Source of the DNA: JASMHC01 sp964476515
Lineage (GTDB): Bacteria; Pseudomonadota; Alphaproteobacteria; Rhodobacterales; Rhodobacteraceae
Reading direction: 5' to 3'
DNA length: 39,271 nucleotides
Assembly: GCA_964476515.1 (NCBI GenBank)
Contig: CAYZAY010000014.1
Span: 1 to 39,271, forward strand
The position numbers and the translations under genes are program-made. Of this stretch, positions 17,039-25,791 are shown in pieces. The notes beneath the pieces are model-generated. The model was not told the origin of the DNA. It made no database searches and worked only from the letters and a program-made list of their open reading frames with translations. Numbering within the stretch: position 1 is the stretch's first letter; every line of letters begins with the position of its first letter.

Positions 17039-17914
17039 ATGGATTTTCGCGCCGTAGGCATGGGGCTGTTGTTTGCCTTTATCTGGTCGTCGGCTTTTAC
17101 GTCCGCGCGAATAATCGTTGTCGATGCGTCCCCCGTCGCGTCCCTTGCAGTGCGGTTTTTTGTTTCAGGTTTGATCGGATTCGCCATCGCACGGGCGTTG
17201 GGTCAGACGTGGAACCTTACACGGGGACAGTGGAAGGCGACGTTTGTTTTTGGTGTTTGCCAAAACGCGCTTTACCTTGGTTTGAACTTCGTTGCGATGC
17301 AGTGGATCGAGGCGTCGCTTGCCTCCATCATCGCTTCGTCCATGCCGTTGATGGTGGCATTTGCTGGGTGGATCTTGCTGAAAGATAAACTGTCGCGCGT
17401 TGGTCTTGTCGGGATGGCGCTGGGTTTTGCCGGAGTGATCCTGATTATGGGCAACCGCTTGGGTGGTGGTGTTGATCCGCTGGGCGTCGGTCTTTGCGTG
17501 ATAGCGGCGATTGCACTGACGATCGCAACCCTTTCGATGCGCAATGCTTCATCGGGGGGAAATCTGATGATGGTCGTCGGACTTCAGATGTTGGTTGGTT
17601 CTGCCGTGCTGGCTGTGGTCGCCCTGTTGTTTGAAGACATGCACGTCACCTTCACTTGGCCTTTGATCGGGGCCTTCATTTACACAACGCTTGCACCGGG
17701 GCTGTTGGCAACTTGGATATGGTTTTCACTGGTGGCACGGATCGGTACCGTTCGTGCAGCGACGTTCCACTTCCTAAACCCGTTTTTCGGGGTCGCGGTA
17801 GCGGCGGTCGTGCTGGGTGAATCCCTGGGGATGACCGATGTCATTGGCGTGATAATCATCACAATCGGCATTCTTGCCGTCCAACTTTCGAAACAAAACC
17901 CCACGGGAAGGTGA
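17039..17914 (+). CDS. EamA/DMT-family transporter
   Basis: A 291-residue inner-membrane protein made of two EamA repeats, each of about five hydrophobic helices. The first opens with GLLFAFIWSSAFTSARIIV and the second begins near residue 145 (LGVGLCVIAAIALTIATLSM). Conserved ends of the repeats are visible in MPLMVAFAGWILLKDKLSRVGLVGMALGFAGVILI and FLNPFFGVAVAAVVLGE. Family members export amino acids, metabolites or drugs, and the sequence does not say which. AGGAGACACC precedes the ATG. It stands 56 bp before the ccdA-like gene. Confidence 0.88.
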   Translation: MDFRAVGMGLLFAFIWSSAFTSARIIVVDASPVASLAVRFFVSGLIGFAIARALGQTWNLTRGQWKATFVFGVCQNALYLGLNFVAMQWIEASLASIIASSMPLMVAFAGWILLKDKLSRVGLVGMALGFAGVILIMGNRLGGGVDPLGVGLCVIAAIALTIATLSMRNASSGGNLMMVVGLQMLVGSAVLAVVALLFEDMHVTFTWPLIGAFIYTTLAPGLLATWIWFSLVARIGTVRAATFHFLNPFFGVAVAAVVLGESLGMTDVIGVIIITIGILAVQLSKQNPTGR

Positions 17915-17970
17915 ACCCGCGTCAGCCGTTTGCGCAATGACACGCATTCGATATTCGTTATGTTCGCCCT

Positions 17971-18684
17971 ATGGAAATTCTATTCGCATATCTGGCGGGT
18001 TTGCTGACGTTGATAAACCCCTGCGTGCTGCCTGTTTTACCGGTCGTCCTTGCGGGCGCTCTGCAAGCTGACCGCATGGGGCCGGTTGTTCTGGCCGCAG
18101 GAATGAGCGTTTCGTTTGTCTTTATTGGCGTCGTCGTCACGGCCTTTGGCTATGGCATCGGTTTGACACCGCAACGGGTAGCCGATGGCGGCGCAGTGCT
18201 AATGGTCGCGCTGGGTTTGGTCATGCTGGTTCCGGCTGCCAGAGACAGGTTTGCATTGGCGACCTCTGGGCTTGCCCAAGGTGCGGACAGCACCCTAGCA
18301 GCGGTCGATCATTCAAAACTTCGCGGCCAATTCTTAGGTGGCTTGCTGCTTGGCGCAGTTTGGAGCCCCTGCGTAGGGCCTACGCTCGGAGGGGCCATTG
18401 CCTTGGCCAGCCAAGGCGAAGGGCTAGGGCAGGCGACCTTAATCATGATTGGCTTCGCGGCCGGTATTTCGACACTAATACTGGGCATAGGTTATGGCGC
18501 GCGGGGTTTACTGCAACGCAATCGAGATACGATGACGCGCGTTGCACAGGCCGCCCCGAAAATTATGGGCGTGATATTCGTCCTTGTTGGACTTTCCCTA
18601 TCGTTCAAACTTCACCACATAGCCGAGGCATGGTTGCTGGATATCATGCCCTACTGGCTTCTCGATCTCTCTGTCTCAATCTGA
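17971..18684 (+). CDS. ccdA: CcdA-type thiol-disulfide electron carrier (DsbD membrane domain)
   Basis: A 237-residue membrane protein with six predicted helices. The two redox cysteines sit in the classical places: LINPCVLPVLP (Cys18) and AVWSPCVGPTLGGA (Cys134). It carries electrons from cytoplasmic thioredoxin across the inner membrane to periplasmic thiol proteins, as in cytochrome c maturation. The next gene, 17 nt downstream, encodes an exported thioredoxin, so together they amount to a split DsbD. SoxV-type proteins look very similar, but no sox genes are in view. Confidence 0.9.
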   Translation: MEILFAYLAGLLTLINPCVLPVLPVVLAGALQADRMGPVVLAAGMSVSFVFIGVVVTAFGYGIGLTPQRVADGGAVLMVALGLVMLVPAARDRFALATSGLAQGADSTLAAVDHSKLRGQFLGGLLLGAVWSPCVGPTLGGAIALASQGEGLGQATLIMIGFAAGISTLILGIGYGARGLLQRNRDTMTRVAQAAPKIMGVIFVLVGLSLSFKLHHIAEAWLLDIMPYWLLDLSVSI

Positions 18685-18701
18685 CCTGAAAGGACACCAA
18701 G

Positions 18702-19121
18702 ATGAAAAGACGTGACTTTCTGAAAACCACCGCACTTATGACGTTGATGCCGGTAGCAGCCTTCGCCGCTGATGATTACTGGACCCACTATCGGCCAGGA
18801 GTCGTTGATGCTGCATTGAGAGATGGGCAGACTGTATTCCTCGATTTTTCAGCGAAATGGTGCGGAACCTGTAAGGCGCAGGAACGGCGGATAACTGGGC
18901 TGGTGGAGGAAAACCCAGCGTACACCGAGAACGTGCTTTTCGTGCGCGTGGACTGGGATGCCTACATGAACGCAGCCATCACATTTGATCTGGAAATCCC
19001 GCGTCGTTCGACTTTGGTCGTGCTGAAAGGCGACGAAGAACTTGGCCGGAACGTTGCTGGTACCAGCCGCGATGCGATCAAAGGTTTGATGGACGTAGCG
19101 CTAGAAGCGGCGACCTCTTAA
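18702..19121 (+). CDS. exported thioredoxin-family protein, partner of CcdA
   Basis: A 139-residue protein with an N-terminal export signal that has a twin-arginine look (KRRDFLKTTALMTLMPVAAFA, cleavage near residue 22), followed by a thioredoxin fold. The redox motif is WCGTC (Cys54 and Cys57) in FLDFSAKWCGTCK, close to the C-terminal domain of DsbD. The downstream cis-proline region reads IPRRSTLVV, with the usual proline in IP. It probably receives electrons from the neighbouring CcdA protein and reduces periplasmic substrates. Its stop codon interlocks with the aroC stop. Confidence 0.88.
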   Translation: MKRRDFLKTTALMTLMPVAAFAADDYWTHYRPGVVDAALRDGQTVFLDFSAKWCGTCKAQERRITGLVEENPAYTENVLFVRVDWDAYMNAAITFDLEIPRRSTLVVLKGDEELGRNVAGTSRDAIKGLMDVALEAATS

Positions 19122-20221
19122 CCGATCTTCCCCTGATTTTCCCCAACTTGACCGCGATGCAGCAGCAGGTGGTCAAGGATCACACAAGCCATCATCGCTT
19201 CACCCACAGGGACTGCACGGATACCGACGCAGGGGTCGTGGCGGCCCTTGGTGATAATCTCGGCCGGTTCGCCGGATTTGGTGATGGTCTTGCGGGTCTT
19301 CAGGATTGAGCTGGTTGGTTTAACAGCGAAGCGCACCACTAGGTCCTGACCGGTTGAGATGCCGCCCAAGATGCCGCCAGCGTGGTTGGACGAATAGACG
19401 GGCTGGCCGTCGTTGCCCATGAAAATCTCGTCGGCATTTTCTTCGCCGGTCAGACAGGCCGCGTCCATGCCTTCGCCGATCTCGACGCCTTTGACAGCGT
19501 TGATAGACATCATCGCCGCGGCCAGATCAGTATCTAACTTACCGTAAACCGGCGCACCGATACCCGCCGGCACGCCTTTGGCAACGATTTCGACAACTGC
19601 GCCGACTGAGTTTCCAGCCATGCGAAGACCGTCAAGGTAATCTGCCCATTCGCCCGCTGCCACGGCATCAGGTGTCCAGAACGGGTTCTGGTCGATCAGG
19701 TCCCAATCGAACCGCTCGCGGTCGATTTTGTGGGGGCCGATCTGGGTCATGTAGCCCTTGATCTCGACATTCGGCACCAAAGCTTTAATCGCTTCGCGCG
19801 CAAGACCACCGGCAGCAACACGCGCTGCGGTTTCACGTGCCGACGAACGACCGCCACCGCGATAGTCGCGGATACCGTATTTTTGCCAATAGGTGATGTC
19901 GGCATGACCGGGGCGGAATTTCTCGGCAATATCACCGTAGTCTTTCGAGCGCTGGTCTGTATTCTCGATCATCAAATGTACCGGTGTACCAGTCGTCCTG
20001 CCTTCGAACACACCTGACATGATCTTCACCGCATCTGGCTCACGCCGCTGCGTCGTGAACTTGTTCTGACCCGGTTTGCGCTTATCAAGCCACTGCTGGA
20101 TCATCGCCTCGTTGATCTCAACACCCGGAGGGCAGCCGTCAACCGTCGCGCCCAAAGCGGGCCCGTGGCTTTCACCCCATGTGGTGACGCGAAACAAATG
20201 ACCGAAACTGTTCATGCTCAT
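19118..20221 (-). CDS. aroC: chorismate synthase
   Basis: A 367-residue enzyme of normal family length. Signatures are FRVTTWGESHGPALGATVDGCPPG at the N-terminus, YRGGGRSSARETAARVAAGG in the middle and RHDPCVGIRAVPVGEAM near the C-terminus. It converts EPSP to chorismate using reduced FMN as a catalytic cofactor, the last common step of aromatic amino acid and folate synthesis. Two candidate ATGs (20219-20221 and 20213-20215) follow AGGAGA; I use the first. It diverges from the thiamine operon. Confidence 0.97.
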   Translation of the reverse strand: MSMNSFGHLFRVTTWGESHGPALGATVDGCPPGVEINEAMIQQWLDKRKPGQNKFTTQRREPDAVKIMSGVFEGRTTGTPVHLMIENTDQRSKDYGDIAEKFRPGHADITYWQKYGIRDYRGGGRSSARETAARVAAGGLAREAIKALVPNVEIKGYMTQIGPHKIDRERFDWDLIDQNPFWTPDAVAAGEWADYLDGLRMAGNSVGAVVEIVAKGVPAGIGAPVYGKLDTDLAAAMMSINAVKGVEIGEGMDAACLTGEENADEIFMGNDGQPVYSSNHAGGILGGISTGQDLVVRFAVKPTSSILKTRKTITKSGEPAEIITKGRHDPCVGIRAVPVGEAMMACVILDHLLLHRGQVGENQGKIG

Positions 20222-20316
20222 GACGGCTCTCCTTTGACAAACCGTCTAATGGCAGGGGCCTAGGGCCTCAAGCGATTTTCCTTGAACAGGGTCGGATAGG
20301 GCGCTAATGCGGATCT

Positions 20317-20395
20317 ACCTCGGGGGGCCATTGTGGCTGAGATGCGAAAGCGGACCCGTTGAACCTGAACCGGTTAACACCGGCGGAGGGAAGGT
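20317..20395 (+). promoter_or_regulatory. TPP (THI-box) riboswitch aptamer
   Basis: The conserved thiamine pyrophosphate aptamer is present: GGGGGGCC, then GGCTGAGA (20335-20342), ACCCGTTGAACCTGA (20354-20368), the hairpin ACCGGTTAACACCGG and GGAGGGAAG. P1 is closed by ACCT (20317-20320) and AGGT (20392-20395). It lies in the leader of thiB and, by the known mechanism, TPP binding should lower expression of the thiamine transporter. Confidence 0.96.
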
Positions 20396-20402
20396 CTGGA
20401 AC

Positions 20403-20438
20403 TCTCCAATCTTGCCCTCTCGTCGCATTATTAGGAGA
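20403..20438 (+). promoter_or_regulatory. ribosome-binding-site-sequestering hairpin (riboswitch expression platform)
   Basis: TCTCCAAT (20403-20410) can pair with ATTAGGAGA (20430-20438) through 8 bp with one bulged A. This buries the AGGAG ribosome binding site that stands 7 nt before the thiB ATG. No T-run follows a hairpin between aptamer and gene. The layout therefore fits translational rather than transcriptional control. How the hairpin competes with P1 is inferred. Confidence 0.5.
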
Positions 20439-20443
20439 TTGCC

Positions 20444-21421
20444 ATGAAGGCGCACCTACTTGCAGTGGGAATTCTGACAGCCACGACCGCGGTGGCACAG
20501 GCCGAGACTTTGACAGTCTACGCCCCTGACTATTTCACATCCGAATGGGGCCCCGGTCCGACCATCGAAGCCGCTTTTGAAGAAAGTTGTGGCTGCGAGA
20601 TGGATTTTATACCCGGCGATCTGCTGCCCCGTATCATGCTGGAAGGTCAGAATACCCGTGCAGACATCGTTATCGGCCTGAACACCGACGTGACCGCCAA
20701 GGCACGTTCGACAGGGTTGTTTGCGCCTCATGGGCAGGACAACGGTCAGTTGGAGCTACCAATCGACTGGACCGACGAAGTCTTTCTACCGTTCGATTGG
20801 GCCTATACGTCCTTCATCTACGACGCGACCAAGATTGCCACCCCGCCAGCCAGCTTTGAAGAGCTGCGCAACATGCCGGTTGATCAGAAGGTTGTGATCC
20901 AAGACCCACGTAGCTCAATCTCGGGTCTGGCGTTGGTTCTGTGGGTTAAAGCTGTTTACGGCGATCAGGCCGAAGCGTTCTGGTCTGACATGGCCCCGCG
21001 AATTCTGACCGTCACAAAAGGCTGGTCCGAGGCTTACGGTTTGTTCACTGACGGCGAAGCGCCGATGGTTCTAAGCTACAACACGTCACCCGCTTACCAC
21101 ATCGCGTTTGAGGAAGACGAAACTAAGAAAGCTGCGATTTTTGAGGAAGGCCACTACGGGTTCTTCGAACTGGTCGCCAAGACGTCGACCACGGACAACC
21201 CGAACGCAGACAAGTTCATGGAATTTGTCCTGAGTGACGGTTTCCAAAGCGCGATCCCGATGACGAACTTCTCGTACCCTTCGGCCCAGCCGAAATCGGA
21301 ATGGCCTGAAGTCTTCGCCAACCTGCCTGCACCGGACAAGGCATTGTTCTTCACGGAAGAAGAAGCAGAAGCCGTGCGTGCCGAAGCGATTGAAGAATGG
21401 CGTCGCGCGCTTTCCCAATAA
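20444..21421 (+). CDS. thiB: thiamine ABC transporter substrate-binding protein
   Basis: A 325-residue periplasmic binding protein. A signal peptide (MKAHLLAVGILTATTAVAQA) is followed by TLTVYAPDYFTSEWGPGP and by LPFDWAYTSFIYD and MVLSYNTSPAYH, which match ThiB/TbpA. It captures thiamine or its phosphates and delivers them to ThiPQ. A TPP riboswitch directly upstream makes the substrate assignment strong. The 3' end overlaps thiP by 25 nt. Confidence 0.94.
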   Translation: MKAHLLAVGILTATTAVAQAETLTVYAPDYFTSEWGPGPTIEAAFEESCGCEMDFIPGDLLPRIMLEGQNTRADIVIGLNTDVTAKARSTGLFAPHGQDNGQLELPIDWTDEVFLPFDWAYTSFIYDATKIATPPASFEELRNMPVDQKVVIQDPRSSISGLALVLWVKAVYGDQAEAFWSDMAPRILTVTKGWSEAYGLFTDGEAPMVLSYNTSPAYHIAFEEDETKKAAIFEEGHYGFFELVAKTSTTDNPNADKFMEFVLSDGFQSAIPMTNFSYPSAQPKSEWPEVFANLPAPDKALFFTEEEAEAVRAEAIEEWRRALSQ

Positions 21422-22917
21422 TAGCCGCGGGGCTGGTTGCAGCCCTCGTGATTTTACCCCTGTCCGCTGTTTTCCAGCGGGCAGGCGGATCCGTCTGGCC
21501 CGGCGATGCAGAATGGGCGGCGATCCGGTTTACGCTTTGGCAGGCGATACTTTCCGCATTCTTTAGCTGCTTACTGGCGATCCCAGCCGCAAGGGCGCTT
21601 GCGCGCAGGCGGTTCTGGGGGCGTGACGCGCTTATCACAGTACTAGGCGCACCGTTTATATTACCCGTGATCGTAGCCATCTTAGGTCTGCTCGCCGTGT
21701 TCGGACGCGAAGGAATTGTGAGCCAAGCGTTGCTGTTGGTCGGGTTGCCAAAGCTACATATCTACGGCTTGCACGGTGTTGTGCTGGCGCATGTATTCTT
21801 CAACTTACCGCTGGTGACGCGGTTAATCCTTCAAGGCTGGCAAGGCATCCCGTCTGAGAGGTTTCGGTTGGCCGCCCAGCTGAAATTATCGCCCAGAACT
21901 GTATTTCAGGTCTTGGAATGGCCGATGCTAAAGCAAACCCTTCCAGGCGCGTTCTTGGTTGTCTTTGTAATTTGCCTGTCCAGCTTTGCCGTTGCCTTAA
22001 CCTTGGGGGGCGGCCCAAGGTCCACGACTGTCGAGCTGGCCATCTACCAAGCGTTCAGGTTTGACTTCGATTTGGGAAAGGCCGCGACGCTGGCAATCAT
22101 CCAATTGGCAATCGTTGGATTGGCGTCTCTTTTTGCGTTGAAGATATCCGCGGTTCAGATCGCAGATGCGGGCAAAGGTGGGATCGTCACGCGTTGGGAT
22201 GGCCAATCTTTTGGTCAAAGGGCGTTCGATGGGATTTGGATATTCCTCGTCTCTGCGTTTTTGCTGCTACCAATCCTGTCGATTGTCGCGGGGGGCTTTG
22301 GCGGGCTATTCGACCTGCCCAGTTCGGTTTGGACATCAGCGTGGCATTCGCTTCAAGTGGCCTTGGCTTCGACCGCGTTGTGCGTTGCGATTGCCTTACC
22401 ATTAGCGCGATCGTCAATCGGGCAAGTTCTTTCGCTGGTTGGCTTTGCGCTGTCCCCCTTGGTTCTTGGCACCGGACTATTTTTGCTGATCCAGCCCCAT
22501 GCCAACCCGTTCGATTGGGCTTTGCCGGTCACATGTGTGGTCAACGCTTTGATGGCGCTTCCTTTTGCGGTCAGGGCAATGGCCTCGTCGTTTCAAAAGT
22601 CGGAAGCTGATTTCGGGCGGTTGGCGGATATGCTTGGGCTAAAGGGATTTTCCCGTTTTCGCATCGTCACGCTTCCAGCGATCCGGCGACCGCTTGGTTT
22701 TTCGGCTGGGCTTGCGGCGGCGTTGTCTATGGGGGATCTTGGCGTCATCGTGCTGTTCGCAGACCCCGAAAGGGCGACGTTGCCGTTACAGATGTACCGC
22801 CTGATGACGGCCTATCAAATGGACACGGCATCCAGCGCGGCGTTGCTTTTACTGGCGCTTAGCCTTGGGCTGTTCTGGATTTTCGACAAAGGGGGTCGCT
22901 ATGGCCTTGAGACTTGA
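21397..22917 (+). CDS. thiP: thiamine ABC transporter permease
   Basis: A 506-residue permease with two homologous halves of about six helices each, as in other fused ThiP proteins (E. coli about 536 residues). Each half carries an EAA-type cytoplasmic loop: FRLAAQLKLSPRTVFQVLEWPMLK in the first and FGRLADMLGLKGFSRFRIVTLPAIRRPLG in the second. The ATG at 21397 lies inside the end of thiB with no separate ribosome binding site, so translation is likely coupled. It also overlaps thiQ by 17 nt. Confidence 0.93.
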   Translation: MASRAFPIIAAGLVAALVILPLSAVFQRAGGSVWPGDAEWAAIRFTLWQAILSAFFSCLLAIPAARALARRRFWGRDALITVLGAPFILPVIVAILGLLAVFGREGIVSQALLLVGLPKLHIYGLHGVVLAHVFFNLPLVTRLILQGWQGIPSERFRLAAQLKLSPRTVFQVLEWPMLKQTLPGAFLVVFVICLSSFAVALTLGGGPRSTTVELAIYQAFRFDFDLGKAATLAIIQLAIVGLASLFALKISAVQIADAGKGGIVTRWDGQSFGQRAFDGIWIFLVSAFLLLPILSIVAGGFGGLFDLPSSVWTSAWHSLQVALASTALCVAIALPLARSSIGQVLSLVGFALSPLVLGTGLFLLIQPHANPFDWALPVTCVVNALMALPFAVRAMASSFQKSEADFGRLADMLGLKGFSRFRIVTLPAIRRPLGFSAGLAAALSMGDLGVIVLFADPERATLPLQMYRLMTAYQMDTASSAALLLLALSLGLFWIFDKGGRYGLET

Positions 22918-23596
22918 TGACCTGTGGCTAACCAAGGGGTCGTTTGATCTATCGGCGGATATTGAAATCGCAAAGGGCGAAAGGGTCGCTGTGATTGGTC
23001 CTTCGGGCGCAGGGAAATCAACCCTGTTCGACGCGATTGCCGGATTCATGCAACCTAGGTCTGGTCAGGTCCTTTGGAATGGAGGCGTGCTGAACCATTT
23101 AGCCCCCGGTGATCGACCTGTGGCGATGCTGTTTCAGGATAATAACCTGTTCCCACATTTGACCGTTGGCCAGAATATTGCCTTGGCGTTTCACGGACAG
23201 GATAAGTCCGCCGACCATTCCCAAAGGATTGAGGATACTCTTAAACGGGTTGGTCTAGAGGGCTTTCAAGATCGCAAGATTTCGCAACTGTCGGGCGGTC
23301 AGATAAGCCGTGTCGCCTTAGCGCGGTTGCTGTTACAGAACCGACCGCTTTGGCTGTTGGACGAACCCTTTGCCGCGCTTGGGCCTGCGTTGAAACAGGA
23401 AATGCTTGATCTGGTGGCCGAAGTCTCGGCCGAGGCGGGCGTGACGGTTCTGATGATAACCCATGATCCAAGTGATGCTGATCGGTTTGCGCAGTCTTCT
23501 TTGTTCGTGGCGAGTGGTGTCGTAAAGGGCCCGCTGTTGACCGAAAGCCTTTTGTCCGATCCCCCTGAGGAGCTGAAGGACTATCTGGGTCACTAA
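22901..23596 (+). CDS. thiQ: thiamine ABC transporter ATP-binding protein
   Basis: I start at the ATG at 22901 (MALRLDDLWLTKGSF); the longer frame from 22865 only adds thiP-overlapping sequence. The resulting 231-residue ATPase has Walker A GPSGAGKST at 33-41, the Q-loop in MLFQDNNLFPHLT, signature LSGGQ, Walker B LWLLDEP and the switch histidine in MITHDP. Short length and the DNNLFPHLTV stretch are typical of ThiQ. It ends the thiBPQ operon and is followed by a terminator shared with petC. Confidence 0.94.
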   Translation: MALRLDDLWLTKGSFDLSADIEIAKGERVAVIGPSGAGKSTLFDAIAGFMQPRSGQVLWNGGVLNHLAPGDRPVAMLFQDNNLFPHLTVGQNIALAFHGQDKSADHSQRIEDTLKRVGLEGFQDRKISQLSGGQISRVALARLLLQNRPLWLLDEPFAALGPALKQEMLDLVAEVSAEAGVTVLMITHDPSDADRFAQSSLFVASGVVKGPLLTESLLSDPPEELKDYLGH

Positions 23597-23609
23597 CCCA
23601 CCAAAAGAA

Positions 23610-23640
23610 AAAAGCCCCACCAAATTGGCGGGGCTTTTCT
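23610..23640. terminator. bidirectional rho-independent terminator between thiQ and petC
   Basis: AAGCCCCACC and GGCGGGGCTT form a stem with one A-C mismatch around the loop AAATT. It has TTTTCT on the right and an A-rich run on the left, so it can stop transcripts from both directions. It is the only clear terminator at a tail-to-tail gene junction in the window. Confidence 0.85.
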
Positions 23641-23661
23641 AATTCGATATGACGAAAAGGC

Positions 23662-24453
23662 TTAGCCTTCTTTCGCCTTACGCTTGATTGGTGCCCAGAG
23701 TGTCTTGTTGGTCGCGTAGAGCAGAACCGACAGGATCACCAAAATGAACACACCGATAAATCCGCTTTCTTTGCGGGCCATCATTTTTGGCTCGGCTGCC
23801 CACATCAGGAACGCTGCAGTGTCCATGGATTCATGGTGCAGGTCATTGTCGTGGTGATCGTCAAAGTCGACGTCTTCACCAAACAGCGGCGGTGCCATTG
23901 AAATCCAGCCACCCGGGAAGGCGGTGTTTTCATAGAGCGTCACACCAGCTTCCTCTTTTTCGTGGCCAGTGTAACCGGTCAGGATCGAAGCGATGTATTC
24001 TGCGCCGCCCATGCCTTTGAACATCTGGTTGATACCAGTGCCCAGAGGACCACTAAAACCAGCACGCGCCTTCGCCATCAGCGAAAGATCAGGTGCGCCA
24101 GCATCAGTGTTGGCAGGGAAGTTGTCAGTCGGCTTACCAGCGCGATAATCGTCGATCTCAGGATCGTAGATATCGAACGACGCAGCATAAGCGATCATCT
24201 GATCTTCTGGCAGACCTACGCCGCCTTCGTCATGCAGGGTACGTAGTGGCACATACTGAAGACCGTGACAGCCAGCGCAGATTTCGGTGTAAACCTTGAG
24301 ACCGCGTTGAAGCTGGTTCTGGTCGTATTTGCCGAACGGACCTTCGAACGAAAAGTCGAAGTCTTCGATGTGCGTTTCGCCGCCTGCTGCGTTCGCTGCG
24401 CCGGCCAATAGGCCGACGGCTGCGATTGCTGAAAGGGTGAGTTTCTTAAACAT
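23662..24453 (-). CDS. petC: cytochrome c1 of the bc1 complex
   Basis: A 263-residue protein with an N-terminal signal peptide (cleavage after AANA), the covalent haem site CAGCH at 59-63, the axial methionine region WISMAPPLFGEDV and a C-terminal membrane anchor (GVFILVILSVLLYATNKTLW). It passes electrons from the Rieske protein to soluble or membrane-bound cytochrome c. It is the last gene of petA-petB-petC, 15 nt after petB. The haem must be attached in the periplasm, a step that may draw on the CcdA pathway encoded earlier in the window. Confidence 0.97.
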   Translation of the reverse strand: MFKKLTLSAIAAVGLLAGAANAAGGETHIEDFDFSFEGPFGKYDQNQLQRGLKVYTEICAGCHGLQYVPLRTLHDEGGVGLPEDQMIAYAASFDIYDPEIDDYRAGKPTDNFPANTDAGAPDLSLMAKARAGFSGPLGTGINQMFKGMGGAEYIASILTGYTGHEKEEAGVTLYENTAFPGGWISMAPPLFGEDVDFDDHHDNDLHHESMDTAAFLMWAAEPKMMARKESGFIGVFILVILSVLLYATNKTLWAPIKRKAKEG

Positions 24454-24468
24454 ATTCTCAGTCCTTCC

Positions 24469-25779
24469 TTACTCAGACTTGCCGTAGTGGGCGTTGAAAT
24501 CTTCTTCGATGGTGGCCGGCTGTTCAGTCGGACGCTCGATCACACCCAGAAGAGGCAGGATCACGAAGAAGTATGCGAACCAGTAAGTCGCGCCGATCAG
24601 CGAGATGATCGAATACGGAGGTTCAGCTGGCATAGCGCCACACCACATCAGAACGATGAAGTCGATCGCTAGAAGCCAGAACCACCATTTGAACATTGGG
24701 CGGTATTTACCCGAACGAACCGATGATGTGTCCAACCAAGGTGCCAGTGCCATCACGAAGATAGAACCGAACATCGCCAGAACGCCAAAGAACTTAGCGT
24801 CAACAATGCCGCCAGTTACGAAGCTGGCAATCTGAACAACCCAAACGTCTGCGGTGAACGCACGCAGGATCGCGTAGAACGGCAGGTAGTACCATTCGGG
24901 CACGATGTGCGCAGGTGTGACCAGCGGGTTGGCTTCGATGTAGTTATCAGGGTGACCCAGATAGTTCGGCATGAAGCCGACAATCGCCAGGAAGATAACC
25001 AGGATAACCGCCAGAGCGAAGAAATCCTTGATCACGAAGTAAGGCCAGAATGGAACGGTGTCTTTCTCAGATTCTTCCTTAGAACCGCGACGAACTTCAA
25101 CGCCCGAAGGGTTGTTGTTGCCAGTGGTGTGGAACGCCCAGATGTGAACGATCACAAGGCCAGCGATCAGGAATGGAAGCAGATAGTGCAGTGAGAAGAA
25201 GCGGTTCAGCGTTGCGTTATCAACAGCTGGTCCACCCAGAAGCCACGTTTGAAGCGGTTCGCCGATGAATGGGATCGCGCCAAACAGGCCGGTGATAACC
25301 GTTGCGCCCCAGAAGGACATCTGACCCCAAGGCAGAACGTAGCCAAGGAAACCGGTTGCCATCATCAGAAGGTAGATCAGCATACCGATGATCCACGTGA
25401 TTTCGCGGGGTGCCTTGTACGAACCGTAGTAGAGACCACGGAAGATGTGCAGATACACAGCAACAAAGAACAGCGAAGCGCCATTCATGTGCAAGTAGCG
25501 GATGAAGTGGCCACCGCTTACGTCACGCATGATGTGCTCGATTGAAGCGAACGCCATATCAACGTGTGGTGTGTAGTGCATCACTAGCACGACGCCAGTG
25601 ACAATCTGCAAAACAAGGCAGAATGCTAGAACGATACCAAAGACCCACATCCAGTTAAGGTTTTTAGGGGTTGGGATCATAAGTGTGTCATAGATCAAAC
25701 CAACAACAGGCAGGCGCGAATGTAGCCATTTAGCGCCGTTGCTTTTTGGTTCGTAATGATCGTGCGGGATACCGGACAT
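24469..25779 (-). CDS. petB: cytochrome b of the bc1 complex
   Basis: A 436-residue integral membrane protein with eight helices. The N-terminal part has the haem-binding bundle (VMHYTPHVDMAFAS, GGHFIRYLHMNGASLFFVAVYLH, HYLLPFLIAGLVIVHIWAFH). The quinol-oxidation motif PEWYYLPFYAILRA lies in the C-terminal part. It holds the Qo and Qi sites that run the Q cycle. The length exceeds mitochondrial cytochrome b by about 50 residues, as usual in Rhodobacterales. It is 12 nt from petA and 15 nt from petC, within the fbcFBC operon. Confidence 0.98.
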   Translation of the reverse strand: MSGIPHDHYEPKSNGAKWLHSRLPVVGLIYDTLMIPTPKNLNWMWVFGIVLAFCLVLQIVTGVVLVMHYTPHVDMAFASIEHIMRDVSGGHFIRYLHMNGASLFFVAVYLHIFRGLYYGSYKAPREITWIIGMLIYLLMMATGFLGYVLPWGQMSFWGATVITGLFGAIPFIGEPLQTWLLGGPAVDNATLNRFFSLHYLLPFLIAGLVIVHIWAFHTTGNNNPSGVEVRRGSKEESEKDTVPFWPYFVIKDFFALAVILVIFLAIVGFMPNYLGHPDNYIEANPLVTPAHIVPEWYYLPFYAILRAFTADVWVVQIASFVTGGIVDAKFFGVLAMFGSIFVMALAPWLDTSSVRSGKYRPMFKWWFWLLAIDFIVLMWCGAMPAEPPYSIISLIGATYWFAYFFVILPLLGVIERPTEQPATIEEDFNAHYGKSE

Positions 25780-25791
25780 GATTGCGTCTCC

